Assembly: GCA_040349255.1 (NCBI GenBank)
Contig: JBEQUE010000191.1
Coordinates: 1-64,000 of the forward strand
Source: DATMER01 sp040349255
GTDB lineage: Bacteria; Acidobacteriota; Thermoanaerobaculia; Multivoradales; UBA5704
Length of the DNA stretch: 64,000 nt
Direction of reading: 5' to 3'
Shown here: piece after piece, positions 8,200-25,696 of the stretch
Position numbering within the stretch: the first letter of the stretch is position 1
Layout of the letters: each line of letters begins with the position of its first letter
Notes under the pieces: model-generated
Told to the model about the DNA's origin: nothing
The model's database searches: none
What the model saw: only the letters and a program-made list of their open reading frames with translations
Made by a program: the position numbers and the translations under genes

Positions 8200-11100
8200 C
8201 GTCCTTCTCCATCTCGGCGAGCAGGCTCGCCAGCATCTCGTCGTCGGCCCCGGACAGCTCGCGCTCCATGATCCGGTCCGCCAGGTCCGCGAGGTTGGCG
8301 GTCTCGAACACGAGCTGCAGCGGCACCTCGATGCCGTGCCGCACGCCGAGGAGCGACACGAAGCGGGTGGCGAGCAGCGAATGGCCGCCCAGGTCGAAGA
8401 AGTTGTGCAGGACCCCGATCTCTTCCCCGGGCCGCTCCAGCACCTCGGCCGCGGCCTCGACGAGGGTCTCCTCCAGCGGCGTCCTCGGCGCCACGCGGCC
8501 CGTCGCCGGAGCCGTGGAAACCTCGAGCGTTGCCAGCGCGCGGCGGTCCACCTTGCCGTTCGGCGTGAGCGGCAGGTCCGCCAGCGGCACGAAGGCGGAC
8601 GGCACCAGCGCCTCCGGGAGCCGGGCGCGGAGGCTCTCGCGCAGCTCCTCCGCGGTGGCCGGGCCGACCCAGAACGCCCGCAGGGCCTTGTCGGCGACCA
8701 CCACCGCGCCGCGCTCCACGCCGGGCGCGGCCAGGAGCGCGGCCTCGGCCTCGCCGGGCTCGACGCGGAAGCCGCGGATCTTCACCTGGAAGTCCATGCG
8801 CCCCTGGAACTCCAGCGTGCCATTGGCACGCCAGCGCACCCGGTCGCCGGTGCGGTAGAGGCGCTGCCCAGCCTCCCGCGGGATGAAGCGCTCGGCGGTC
8901 AGCGCCGGACGCCCGAGGTAGCCGCGCGCCAAGCCCTCGCCTCCCGTGCACAGCTCGCCCCAGACGCCGACCGGCACCGGCTGGAGCTCGGCGTCGAGCA
9001 CCTGGACGCGGGTGTTCGGGAACGGCCGGCCGATCGGCACCGGCTCCTCCACCTCCCCGGGGGCGTCCATGCGGTGCCAGGAGGTGAAGACGGTGTTCTC
9101 GGTCGGGCCGTAGCCGTCGATCAGGACGAGCCCCGGATGGGCCGAGAGCGCGCGCCGGGCGTGGTCGGGTGAGACCACGTCGCCGCCGGTCAGCAGGTGG
9201 CGCAGCGGGCGGAAGGCGTCCGGGTGGCCGTCCACCATCTCGTGGAACAGGCCTGCGGTGAGCCAGACCGCGGTCACGCGATGGCGTTCGATCACCCGCG
9301 CCAGCTCGTCGAGCGAGCCGATCCGGCCCGGGAACAGCACCACCCGGCCGCCGGAGAGGAGCGGCGTCCAGATCTCCAGCGTCGAGGCGTCGAAGGCGAG
9401 CGGGCCGTACTGCAACCAGGCCTGGCCCGGGACCGCGGTCAGAGAGGCGACGCCCGCGGCCAGCCGGACGACGTTGCGGTGGGTGACGGCGACGCCCTTC
9501 GGCAGGCCGGTCGAGCCCGAGGTGTAGAGGACGTGCGCGAGCGCCTCCGGCGGGATATCGGGGAGCGGCCCTTCCTCCTCGCCATCCATCTGGAAGTCAA
9601 CCGCGCCGGCGTCGCGCATCATCCATTCCAGGCGCTCGGCCGGGTAGGCGGGGTCGAGCGGCAGGTAGGCGCAGCCGGCCCGCAGGATGCCGAGCAGGTT
9701 GGCGATCAGGTCGAGCGAGCGCTCGGCCGCCACGGCGACGCGCGTCCCGGGCGGAAGTCCTTGCGCGGCGAGCCGGCGGGCGATGCGCCCGGACCGCTCC
9801 GCCAGCTCGGCATAGGTGAGACGTCCGTCGCCCATCTCCACGGCCACGACGTCCGGCGTGCGCGCCGCCTGCTCCAGGAACAGGCCGTGGATCGTGGTCT
9901 CCGGGAAGGGAGAGGCGGTGTCGTTCCAGTCGAGGAGCTGGCGGACCTCCTCCGGCGTCAGGACCGGCAGCGCCGCCGCGGCCGTGTCCGGCGATTCGAG
10001 GGCCGCGGCCAGCAGCCGCTTCAGGTTGCCGCCGAGGCGCGCGACGGTGGCGGCGTCGAACAGGTCGGCGGCCCACTCCAGGTCGCCGGCGAGCCCCTCG
10101 GAGCCCTCGAACAGGGTCAGCGTGAGGTCGAACTTGGTCGCCTTGTGCTCGGCCGCGAGCGGCTCCAGGACCAACCCGGGCAGCTCCACCCTCTCCTGGC
10201 GGACGTTCTGGAGCGCCAGCACGGCCTGGAAGACGGGATGGCGCGCGAGGCTCCGCGCCGGCCGCAGCTCCTCGACGAGCCTCTCGAACGGCACGTCCTG
10301 GTGCGCGTAGGCGGCCAGCGCCGCGCTCCTCACCCGGCCGAGGAGGTCGGCGAAGGACGGCCGCTCCTCCAGCCGGACGCGCAGCGGCAGGGAGTTCACG
10401 AACAGGCCGATCAGGCGCTCCAGCTCCGGCCGCTGCCGGTTGGCGATCGGCGTGCCGAGGACCAGGTCGTCCTGGCCGGACCAGCGCGACGCGACCGCGC
10501 CGAACGCGGCCAGCAGCACCATGAACGGCGTGGCCTCGCGCTCGCGGGCGTAGCGCGCCACGGCCCCGGAGAGCCCGGCGCCGAGCTCGAACGGGAGGCT
10601 CGACCCGCGGGGGCTCAGCACCGCCGGCCGCGGCCGGTCCGTGGGCAGGTCGAGGACCGGCGGCGCGCCGTCCAGCTCGCGCCGCCAGAAGGCGATCTGG
10701 CGCTCCAGCTCGCCGCCCTGGAGCCATCCTCTCTGCCAGGCCGCGAACTCCGGGTAGCGCAGCGGCAGGTCCGGCAGCGGGCGGCCCCGGTAGAGCTCCG
10801 CCACCTCCGCGATCAGAACGTTCATGGCCCAGAGGTCGGCCGCGATGTGGTGGATGCAGAGCTGGAGGGCGTGCTCCCGCGGCGCCAGCCGGAGCAGGCG
10901 GGTGCGCAGCACCGGGCCGCGGGCGAGGTCGAACGGCGCGAGCGCGTCCTCCAGGCCGAGCCGCTCCACCTCGGCGTCCCGCAGGGGATCGGGAAGGCCG
11001 GAGAGGTCGGCTATCGGAAGCGCCCGGGGCGCGGGCAGAGAGACCCTCTGCACCGGCCCGAAAGGGCCGCCGTGGAACGTGGCGCGCAGGGTCTCGTGGC

Positions 11101-14100
11101 GCCGGACCACGCCGTCGAAGGCGCGCTCCAGGGCCGCTTCGTCGAGGTCGCCGGACAGGCGGATCGCGAGCGGCATGTTGTAGGCCGGGCTCGCCGGGTC
11201 GAGCCTCTGGAGGAACCAGAGCCTCTCCTGGGCGAAGGAGACCGGCAGGTCGTCGCCGGAGACCCGCGGGATCGGACCGCGGTCTTCCGCATCGAGGCCA
11301 CCGGCCCGGCCGTCCACGGCCGCGGCCTGGGCGGCGAGGGTCGGCGTCTCGAACACGAAGCTCACCGGCAGCTCGACGCCGAACGCGTCGCGGATGCGGG
11401 TCACGAGCTGGGTGGCGAGCAGGGAGTGGCCGCCGAGGTCGAAGAAGTTGTCGAAGACGCCGACCTCCTCCATCTCCAGCACCCGCGTCCAAAGGGCGGC
11501 GAGCCGTTCCTCCACCGCCGTGCGCGGAGCCACCCGATCTTCGGTCCGCCGGACAGCGTCCACGGCGAACGCGGCAAGCTCGGCGAGACTGCGGCGGTCC
11601 ACCTTGCCGTTGGGAGTGAGCGGCAGGTCCGGCAGGGCGACGAAGGCAGACGGCACCATGGCCTCGGGCAGCCGGGCGCGGAGGCGCGCGCGCAGCTCGT
11701 CCTCTCCGGCCTCTCCCACCCAGAAGGCGCGCAGGCTCCTCCCTCCCCCGTTCCCGACGGCCACGACCGCGGCCCGCCGCACGCCGGGGCAGGCCAGCAG
11801 CTCGGCCTCGACCTCGGCCGGCTCGACGCGGACGCCGCGGATCTTGACCTGGGCGTCGCGGCGGCCGAGGAATTCGAGGACGCCGTCGCCCCGCCGGCGC
11901 ACGAGGTCGCCGGTCCGGTACAGGCGCCCGCCCGAGGGGCCATATGGATCGGGCACGAAGCGCTCGGCGGTCAGGTCCGGCCGGCCCAGGTAGCCCCGCG
12001 CCACGCCTTCGCCGCCCGCGTACAGCTCGCCCCGGACGCCGGCCGGCACCGGCCGCAGGTCGTCGTCGAGCACGCAGGCCCGCGTGTTCGCGATGGGCCG
12101 GCCGATCGGCACCGAGTCGCCGGAGGGCGGCGCGGTCATGCGGTGGCAGGTGGTGAAGGTGGTGTTCTCGGTGGGGCCGTAGCCGTCGATCAGGACGAGG
12201 CCCGGGTTGGCCTCCAGGGCGCGGCGGGCGTGGTCCACGGAGACCACGTCGCCGCCGGCCAGGAGCTGGCGCAGCGGCCGGAGACCCTCGACGCGGCCGT
12301 CCACCACCTCGTGGAACAGGCCCGCGGTGAGCCACGCCGAGGTCACGCCGCGGCTCTCGATCACCCGCGCCAGCTCGTCCGGCGAGCCCAGGCGGCCCGG
12401 GAAGAGCACCAGCCGGCCGCCGTGGAGCAGCGGCGCCCAGATCTCCAGCGTCGAGAGGTCGAACGCCACCGGCGAGAGCTGGAGCCAGACCTCGTCCGGT
12501 CCGAGGCCGGCGCAGTCGGCGTTCCACAGCAGCCGGACCACGTTGCGGTGGGTGACCGCGACGCCCTTGGGCGTGCCGGTCGAGCCCGAGGTGTACATCA
12601 CGTAGGCGAGCGCGCCGGACGGGACCTCCGGCAGCGTCCCATCCGGCTCCTCCCCAACGGGCTCGATCCACCTCGCGCCCGCGTCGCGCGCCATCCACTC
12701 CCGGCGCTCGGCCGGGTGGCTGGGATCGAGCGGCAGGTAGGCGCCGCCCGCCTGGAGGATGCCGAGGAGGGCCGCGACCAGGTCCGGCGAGCGCTCGGCG
12801 AGCACCGCGACCGGCTCCTCGGGCCGCAGCCCCTGGCGCAGGAGGCCGAGGGCGATCCGCGTCGCGCGCCCGAGCAGCCCGGCGTAGGTGAGCCGCTCCT
12901 CCCCCATCTCCACGGCCACGGCGTCCGGCGTGAGCGCCGCCTGCCGCGCGAACAGGCCGTGGATCGTGGCGTCCGCGGGCAGGGGGGCCTCGGTGTCGTT
13001 CCACTCGAACACGGCCTGGTGGCGCTCGGCCTCGGAGAGGAGGGGCAGGCCGGCCGGCGGCCTCGCGGGGTCGGCGGCGAGGCCCGCGAGCAGCCGTTCC
13101 AGGTGGGAGAGGATGCGCCGCGCCGTAGCGGGCTCGAACCGGCGGTCCGCGACCAGCCGGAAGGTCAGCTCCTCCTGCGCCGCGACGATCAGGGTGAGGG
13201 CGTAGTTGGTGCGCTCGTCGAGCGCGGCGTGGGTCACCCGCAGGTCGCCCAGCCCCTCGGAGGCCGCGGGCGAGATCGGGTAGTTCTCGAAGACGACCAG
13301 GCTCTCGAAGAGCGGCTCGCCCGGGCCGAGCTTCGCGAGCGACTGAATGCGCGGCAGTGGCGTCCACTGGTGCTGGGCGAGGCCGAGCTGCGCCTCCTGG
13401 ATGCGGGCCAGCCAATCCGAGGAGATCGAGGCCGGCCCGTCCTCCTCCGGGCCTGGAATCCCGATCCGCACCGGCAGCGTGTTGATGAACAGCCCGATCA
13501 TGGACTCGACGCCGGGCAGCTCGGCCGGGCGCCCCGACACCACGGCGCCGAACACCACGTCCGGCGCCTGCGCGTAGCGCGACAGGAGCAGCGCCCAGGC
13601 GCCCTGGACCAGGGTGTTGACCGTGACCTGGAGCCGCTGCGCGAGCGCGCCGAACGGAGCGACGGGCAGGGAGACCGAAACCAGGGAAGGATCTCCCCCC
13701 GCCGAGCCACTCGAGCGGTGATCGAACGGCAGCGGGGTCGGTTCCTTGAAGCCCTGGAGCCGCTCGCGCCAGAAGGCCTCCGCCTCGGCCCGGTCGCGCC
13801 CGGCGAGCCACGCGATGTAGTCGCGGTACGGCCGCGGCGGCGGCGGCAGGGGGCGGCCCCGGTAGAGCGCGAACACCTCGGAGAGGAGGATCGACAGGCA
13901 CCAGCCGTCGAAGATCAGGTGGTGGGAGCTCCACGCCAGCCGCCAGGCGTCCTCCCCGGTCCGCGCCAGCGCGACGCGCATCAGCGGCGCCTGTTCGAGG
14001 TCGAAGCCGCGCTCGCGATCGGCGGCGAGCAGCTCCTCCCACGACTCGGACGACGCGCCCGGCTCCGCCATCGTCCAGGGCAGCTCCACGCGCTTGCGGA

Positions 14101-17100
14101 CGAGCTGCAGGGGCCGCTCCACCCGGCGCCAGAGGAAGGCGGTGCGCAGCGCGGGGTGGCGGTCGAGCACGCGCTGCCAGGCGTCGGCGAAGCGCTCGAC
14201 GTCGAGCGGGCCCTCCAGCCCGGCGACGAACTGCTGGAAGTAGGGATCCTCGCCGGAGGTGTGCGCGCTGTGGAACAGGATGCCTTCCTGGAGCGGCGCG
14301 AGCGCATAGAGATCCTCGACGTTGCGGTCCGCGCCGAGCAGGCGGTCGAGCGCCGCCTGGTCCGCGCGGGCCAGCGGGAAATCCGACGGTGAGTAGCCGC
14401 CAGCTTCCGGAGACAGGCAATGAGCGACGAGCGTCTCCACCTCGGCCAGGAAGGCGCGCGCCAGTTGCCCGGAGGCGCAGACCACGCGCAGGCGGCCGTC
14501 CACCACCATGCAGTCCACGGCGAGGCGCGGCCGGTCGCTCACGGCTTCGTCCTGGGCGCCGCCCGGCGCCTCGGGTGCGAAGCCGAACAGGCCGTCCTCC
14601 CGCGCCGACGCGTCGAGCTGGCCGAGGTAGTTGAAGGAGATCCGGGGCTCCGGCAGGGCGGCGAGGAGCCCCGAGGTCTCCGGGTTCACATGGCGCAGGA
14701 GCCCGTAGCCCAGGCCGCGTCGCGGGACGGCCCGGAGGGTCTCCTTCACCGCCAGGATCGATTCGCGCGGTCCGGCGCCGGGAGGAAGCGGGAGCGCCAC
14801 CGGGAAGGTGGTCGTGAACCAGCCGACCGTGCGCGAGAGGTCTACGCCCGGGAAGATCTCCTCGCGGCCGTGCCCTTCGAGGTCCACCAGGAGCGTGCCC
14901 TCGCCCAGGGCGCGGGCGAGCGCCGCCAGCAGCAGGTCGTTGACCTGGGTGCGGTAGGCCTCCGGGGCCTCCTGGAGAAGGGCGCGGGTCGCCTCGGCGC
15001 TCAGCTCGGCCGGAGCGCCTTCGGGCCCGGCCGGAGGAAGGGACGGCAAGGGCTGCAGGGACTGCAGGGACAGCCAGTAGGGCAGCTCGTCGGCGACCTC
15101 GGAGGCGAAGGCGGTGAGGCGCTCGGCCCAGCGCTTCCAGGAAGTGGTCTTCGGCGGCAGCTCCTCGCCGCGGTAGGCCGCCGCGAGGTCCTCCAGCAGC
15201 ACGCGCCAGGAGACGCCGTCCACGATCAGGTGGTGGGAGGTCAGGAGCAGGCGGTCGCCTTCCGGGCGGCGGAAGAGGGCGGCGGTGAAGAGCGGACCCT
15301 GGGCGAGATCGAGGCCGTGCTGGAGCTGTTCCGAGAGGGCGTCGAGGTCCCCGTTCTCGATCTCGATCAGGGGGATGGAGGTGTCGGGAGTGTAGACCTG
15401 GCGCGGCTCCCCGCCGGACGGGAACCGCAGGCGCAGGGCGTCGTGGTGCTCCGCGAGGCGCTTCAGGGCGGCGGCGAGGCGGCCGGTATCGAGAGGCTCG
15501 AGGGGGGCGAGCATCACGGAGAGATTGAACCGCGAAGGCTCGCGGCGCTCCTCCTCGAAGAACCGGCGCTGGACGGGGGTGAGCGGCGCCTCGCCTTCGA
15601 CCGGACCCTCGTCGAGAGCGGACGGCTCGGCGCTTTCGGCCACCGCCGCCAGGCCCGCGATCGTCTGGTTGTCGAAGAACTGCCGGGTGGTGACCAGGAG
15701 CCCGGCCCGGCGCGCCCGCGCCACGACCTGGATGCTCAGGATCGAGTCGCCGCCGAGCTGAAAGAAGTTGTCGTGGATGCCTACCCGTTCCAGGCCGAGC
15801 AGCTCGCGCCAGATCGCGGCCAGCCGCTCCTCCCGGTCGTCGCGCGGCAGGTCCGTGCCGGCCCGGGCCTCCCGCACCGCCTCGGGCGCGGGCAGGGCGC
15901 GGCGGTCCGCCTTGCCGTGCGCGGTGACCGGCATCGATTCGAGCGCCACGAAGAGCGACGGCACCAGGGCCTCGGGCAGGCGCTCGCGGAGGAAGCCACG
16001 CAGCGCCTCCGGGTCGGCCGCTCCCACCACGTAGGCCACGAGCTGCTTGTCGCCGCCAGCGGGGTGCGCGACGACCGCCGCGTCCCGCACGTCGGGATGG
16101 GCGCAGAGCGCGGCCTCGATCTCCCCGGGCTCGATCCGGATGCCGCGGATCTTCACCTGGGAATCGATGCGGCCGAGGAACTCCAGCTCGCCACCCTCTC
16201 CCGGCACCTGGCGCACGAGGTCGCCGGTGCGGTAGAAGCGGCGGCCGTCCAGGAGGACGAAGCGCTCCGCGGTCAGCTCCTCGCGCCGGAAGTAGCCGCG
16301 GGCCACGCCGGGGCCGCCGATCCACAGCTCGCCCGGGACGCCGAGCGGCACGGGCCGGCCGCCGGGGTCCATCACCCGCGCCTCGACGTTGGCGAGCGGC
16401 CGGCCGATCAGCGAGCGCTCCGGCCGGCGCGCGCGGTCCAGCCGGTGCCCCGTGCAGATGATCGTGCTCTCGGTGGGGCCGTAGAACACCCACAGGTCCG
16501 TCGCCGGGAAGGTCTCGAGCATCGCCTCCAGCAGGTCCGGAGGCGCGAGGTCGCCGCCCGAGGTGAGCGTCCGCAGCCCGGCGAACCGCCGCCCTCCGCT
16601 CTCCTGCACCACCCGGCGCAGCAGGGCCGGCAGCGTGAAGACCCGCGTCGAGCGCTCCAGGATCGAGAGGAAGCCTTCGGGGTCCAGCACCTCCTCGGTG
16701 TCCACGATCTCGCAGGCGCCGCCGGCCGCGAGCGGCAGCGCGATCTCCAGGAGAGAGACGTCGAAGGTGTAGCGCGACAGGTGCGGGATCCGGTCGCCCG
16801 GGCCGACGCCGAGGTCCAGGATGCACCCGACCATCGCGGCCACGCTGCGGTGCTCGACCATCACCGCCTTGGGCCGGCCCGTCGTGCCCGAGGTGTAGAT
16901 GAGATACGCGAGGCGGTCCGGGTCCTGAGGAGGCAGGAACCGCGGAGTGGGAGGGATTGGATCGCCGAGGCCGAGGCCCGGGTGCAACACCATCGCCACC
17001 TCCGCGTCCTCCAGCACCAGCTCACGCCGCTCGGCCGGCCACTCGGGATCGAGCGGCACGTAGGCGGCGCCGGCCTTCCAGCAGCCGAGGATGGCGACCG

Positions 17101-18816
17101 GGATGTCCGGGGTCCGCCCGAGGAGGAGCGCCACGCGCGCGCCCGTCTCCACGCCGTCGGCGAGGAGACGCCAGGCCAGCTCGTCCGAGCGCCGGTCGAG
17201 CTCGCCATAGGTGAGCGTCCCGCCGCGGAAGATCACCGCGGTCGCGTCCGGCGCCCGTTGCGCCTCGACCGTGAAGCGCTCCAGGAGCGTCAGCGCCGGC
17301 AGCGGGGCGGCCGTGTCGCTCCACTCGACCAGCGCCTGCTGGGCCTGGGCCTCGGAGAGGACCGGCAGCTCCGACAGGCGCAGGTCCGGATCGGCCGCGG
17401 CGCGGCCGGCCAGGAGGAAGAGCAGCCCGGACAGGCGCTCGGCCGTGGTGGCGTCGAACAGGTCGGCGTCGTACTCCAGCGAGCCGGAGAGGCCGTCGGG
17501 ATAGTCGAAGAGGGTCAGGAAGAGGTCGTAGCGCGCGATGCCGTCGTGGGCGTCCACGGGCTCGAACGTCACGCCGGCCAGCTCGATCTGGGAGTACTGG
17601 CCGTCGAGCACCTGCACGAGGTCCTGGATCACCGGCTGGCGGCTCGGGTCGCGCTCCGGCGCCAGGGCCTCGACCAGCCGGCCGAACGGCAGGTCCTGGT
17701 GGGCGAGCGCGCCGAGCGCCGACTGGCGGACGCGGGCCAGCAGCTCGCGGAACGTGGGATCGCCGGAGGCGTCGATCGGGAAGGGCACCTGGGTGAGGAA
17801 GCAGCCGAGCACGGGCCCCAGCTCGGGCCGGTTGCGGTTCGCGTTGTTGGCGCCCAGGATGAGCTTCTCCTGGCCGGAGAGGCGGCGGAACAGGGCCGCC
17901 ATGAGCGCGAGCACGGTCATGAAGAGCGTGGCCCCCTCGCGCCGACCGAGACTGCGCATCGATTCCGACAGCTCGCGCGAGGCCCTCACCATCCGCTGGC
18001 CGCCGCGCATCCGCGCCACGGGCGGCCGCGGCCGGTCGGTGGGCAGCTCCAGGGCGAGCGGGAACCCGGCGAGCTGCTCGCGCCACCAGGCGATCAGGCC
18101 GTCGAGCACCTCGCCCTGGAGCCACTCCTTCTGCCAGGCCGCGAAGTCCGGATACTGGACCGGAGGCTCCGGCAGAGCGACCGGCCGGCCCGAGGCGAAC
18201 GCGTCGTAGAGCACCGCCAGCTCGCCGAACGCGATCTGGAACGAGATCCAGTCGGTGACCAGGTGATGGACCGTCAGCAGGCAGACGTGGTCCCGCGGTC
18301 CGAGCCGGGCGAGGCCGGAGCGGACGAGCGGCCCGCGCTCGAGGTCGAACGGCGCCGCCGTGGCCTCGGCCAGGAGGCGCAGCATCTCGGGCTCGCGCCG
18401 CGCCTCGGGCAGGCCGGAGAGATCGAGGACCGTCAGGGTCTGGCGCCGCGCCGGTCCGACGCGCTGCACGGGTCCGCTGTCCAGGGTCTGCACGGTCGTG
18501 CGCCACGCGGCGTGGCGGCGGACGATCTCGTCGAGCCCCGCGGCCATGGCGGGCACGGACAGGGGCCCGCGCATCCGGGTGGCGGCCGTGATGTTGAGGC
18601 CGGCGCTCCCCGGGTAGAGCTGCTCCATGAACCAGAAGCGCTCCTGGTCGAGCGACAGCGGCCAGTCGCCCTCCGCGGTGGGGCCGGTGATCCGCCGGAC
18701 CGGCGGCGGCTGGGGCGGGCGTGCCACAATCCCGGCGGCATGGCGCTGCTTCTCGCGCAGCGTCTCGAACAGCGCCCGCTGCTCCGGCGAGAGCGCGGCG
18801 AGGCGGTCGGTCAGGC

Positions 18817-18820
<4 letters not shown>
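8192..18820 (-). CDS. NRPS, C-A-PCP-E-C-A-PCP-C-A-PCP
   Basis: 3542 aa, three modules. Start ATG at 18820 overlaps the upstream stop (ATGA). C1 has HHLVTDWIS (near residue 188, Trp where Gly is usual). A1 (YTSGTTGRPKA near 643, FTFD-type a4 as YTFDVSLLE) reads DVLTTGFIIK, which I cannot assign. PCP1 is the GGDS type expected before an epimerase (near 1023). E follows (HHLIVDGVS near 1200; FNYLGQLD), so this residue should be D. C2 (EDLYALAPLQEGILFH, HHLIFDGWC near 1635) looks DCL. A2 reads DLLWLGGTFK and A3 DALWLGGVFK, both close to Val codes such as DAFWIGGTFK. C3 has HHIAADLWA near 2660. PCPs near 2464 and 3480 carry LGGHSLL. The stop overlaps the next NRPS start by 8 bp. A2 and A3 look like a module duplication. 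Confidence 0.95.
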
Positions 18821-25071
<6,251 letters not shown>

Positions 25072-25193
25072 CGGTCACATCTCCTGCAACAGGCCCGGGT
25101 TTCCCCAGGCGGGTCGTTCATTGTACGGCACGCGGCAAGGAACAGCGATCCGCGCAGATACTCATATTCGGACCGATCAGATCGCAATCCGGG

Positions 25194-25222
25194 AATCTAC
25201 AACAGCAATCATAGATTGACAA
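25194..25222 (-). promoter_or_regulatory. Candidate sigma-70-like promoter for the downstream NRPS operon
   Basis: On the minus strand TTGTCA (25222-25217) and TAGATT (25199-25194) are separated by exactly 17 bp, in the only A/T-rich patch of this intergenic region. It lies about 125 bp upstream of the TTG start at 25071. If real, the three downstream NRPS genes are transcribed independently of the upstream half. The match is to the general consensus only. Confidence 0.4.
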
Positions 25223-25355
25223 GCGCCAAAGAAGCAGAGATGATCGGTGCCGCCGGTCTCCCCGGAGGAGGCCGGGGGTTCCTTGACAATCGATGGGAAT
25301 GAGCCGGGGGCCGCCGAGGGGCGGGCGGTCCCCTGCTCTGTTTTTCAGACGCCGG

Positions 25356-25628
25356 CCAGCGGTAGCGGGGGTTCAGCCAGGCTTTGCCGAGGCTCCGCCT
25401 GCGTTGGCGGAACGCCGGCAGAGTCCCGGCGCCGGTCGGCCGGCGCCGGCCGGAGGTCCGCTACGGGCAGCCGGACGTCGGCAGAGCCCGGCGGGAGGTC
25501 GGCCGACCCTGGCCGGAGAGGCGCCGGAGCCGGCCGGAAGCCGGCCAGCCCCTGGCGGCGATGCGCGAGCCCTGGCCGAAGCTCCGCCAGCCTTGGCCGG
25601 AGGCCGGCCGGGATCGGCGGAAGGCCGG
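25356..25628. repeat. Tandem array of 13 degenerate 21-bp repeats
   Basis: Thirteen consecutive 21-bp units can be laid out without gaps, starting at 25356, 25377, 25398 and so on to 25628. The shared core is CCxGCCCxGGCCGGAGGYCG-like. Units differ by substitutions, not length. The rest of the non-coding stretch 25072-25694 holds only the candidate promoter above and a palindromic repeat copy. A minus-strand frame reads the array as a Pro/Arg/Ala heptad peptide, but it has no RBS and I do not call it a gene. Confidence 0.85.
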
Positions 25629-25644
25629 GAAATCGGCCCAGGGC

Positions 25645-25696
25645 GGGGGCGCCCTCTCCTGCGCAGCAGGGGAGGGTCGGGGAGGGGTCTTCCTTC
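25645..25696 (-). repeat. Dispersed palindromic repeat, copy 1 (minus orientation)
   Basis: Read on the minus strand this is GAAGACCCCTCCCCGACCC followed by a hairpin with arms CCCTCCCCTGC and GCAGGAGAGGG around TGC, then GCGCC. It is nearly identical to the copy at 28596-28652 but in opposite orientation, and begins at the stop codon of the STAND gene. Related copies lie inside the 18.5-kb NRPS gene. Confidence 0.8.

Noticed and set aside
25356..25628. Possible CRISPR array
   Set aside because: The units are directly abutting 21-bp degenerate repeats without spacers, and no cas genes are nearby.
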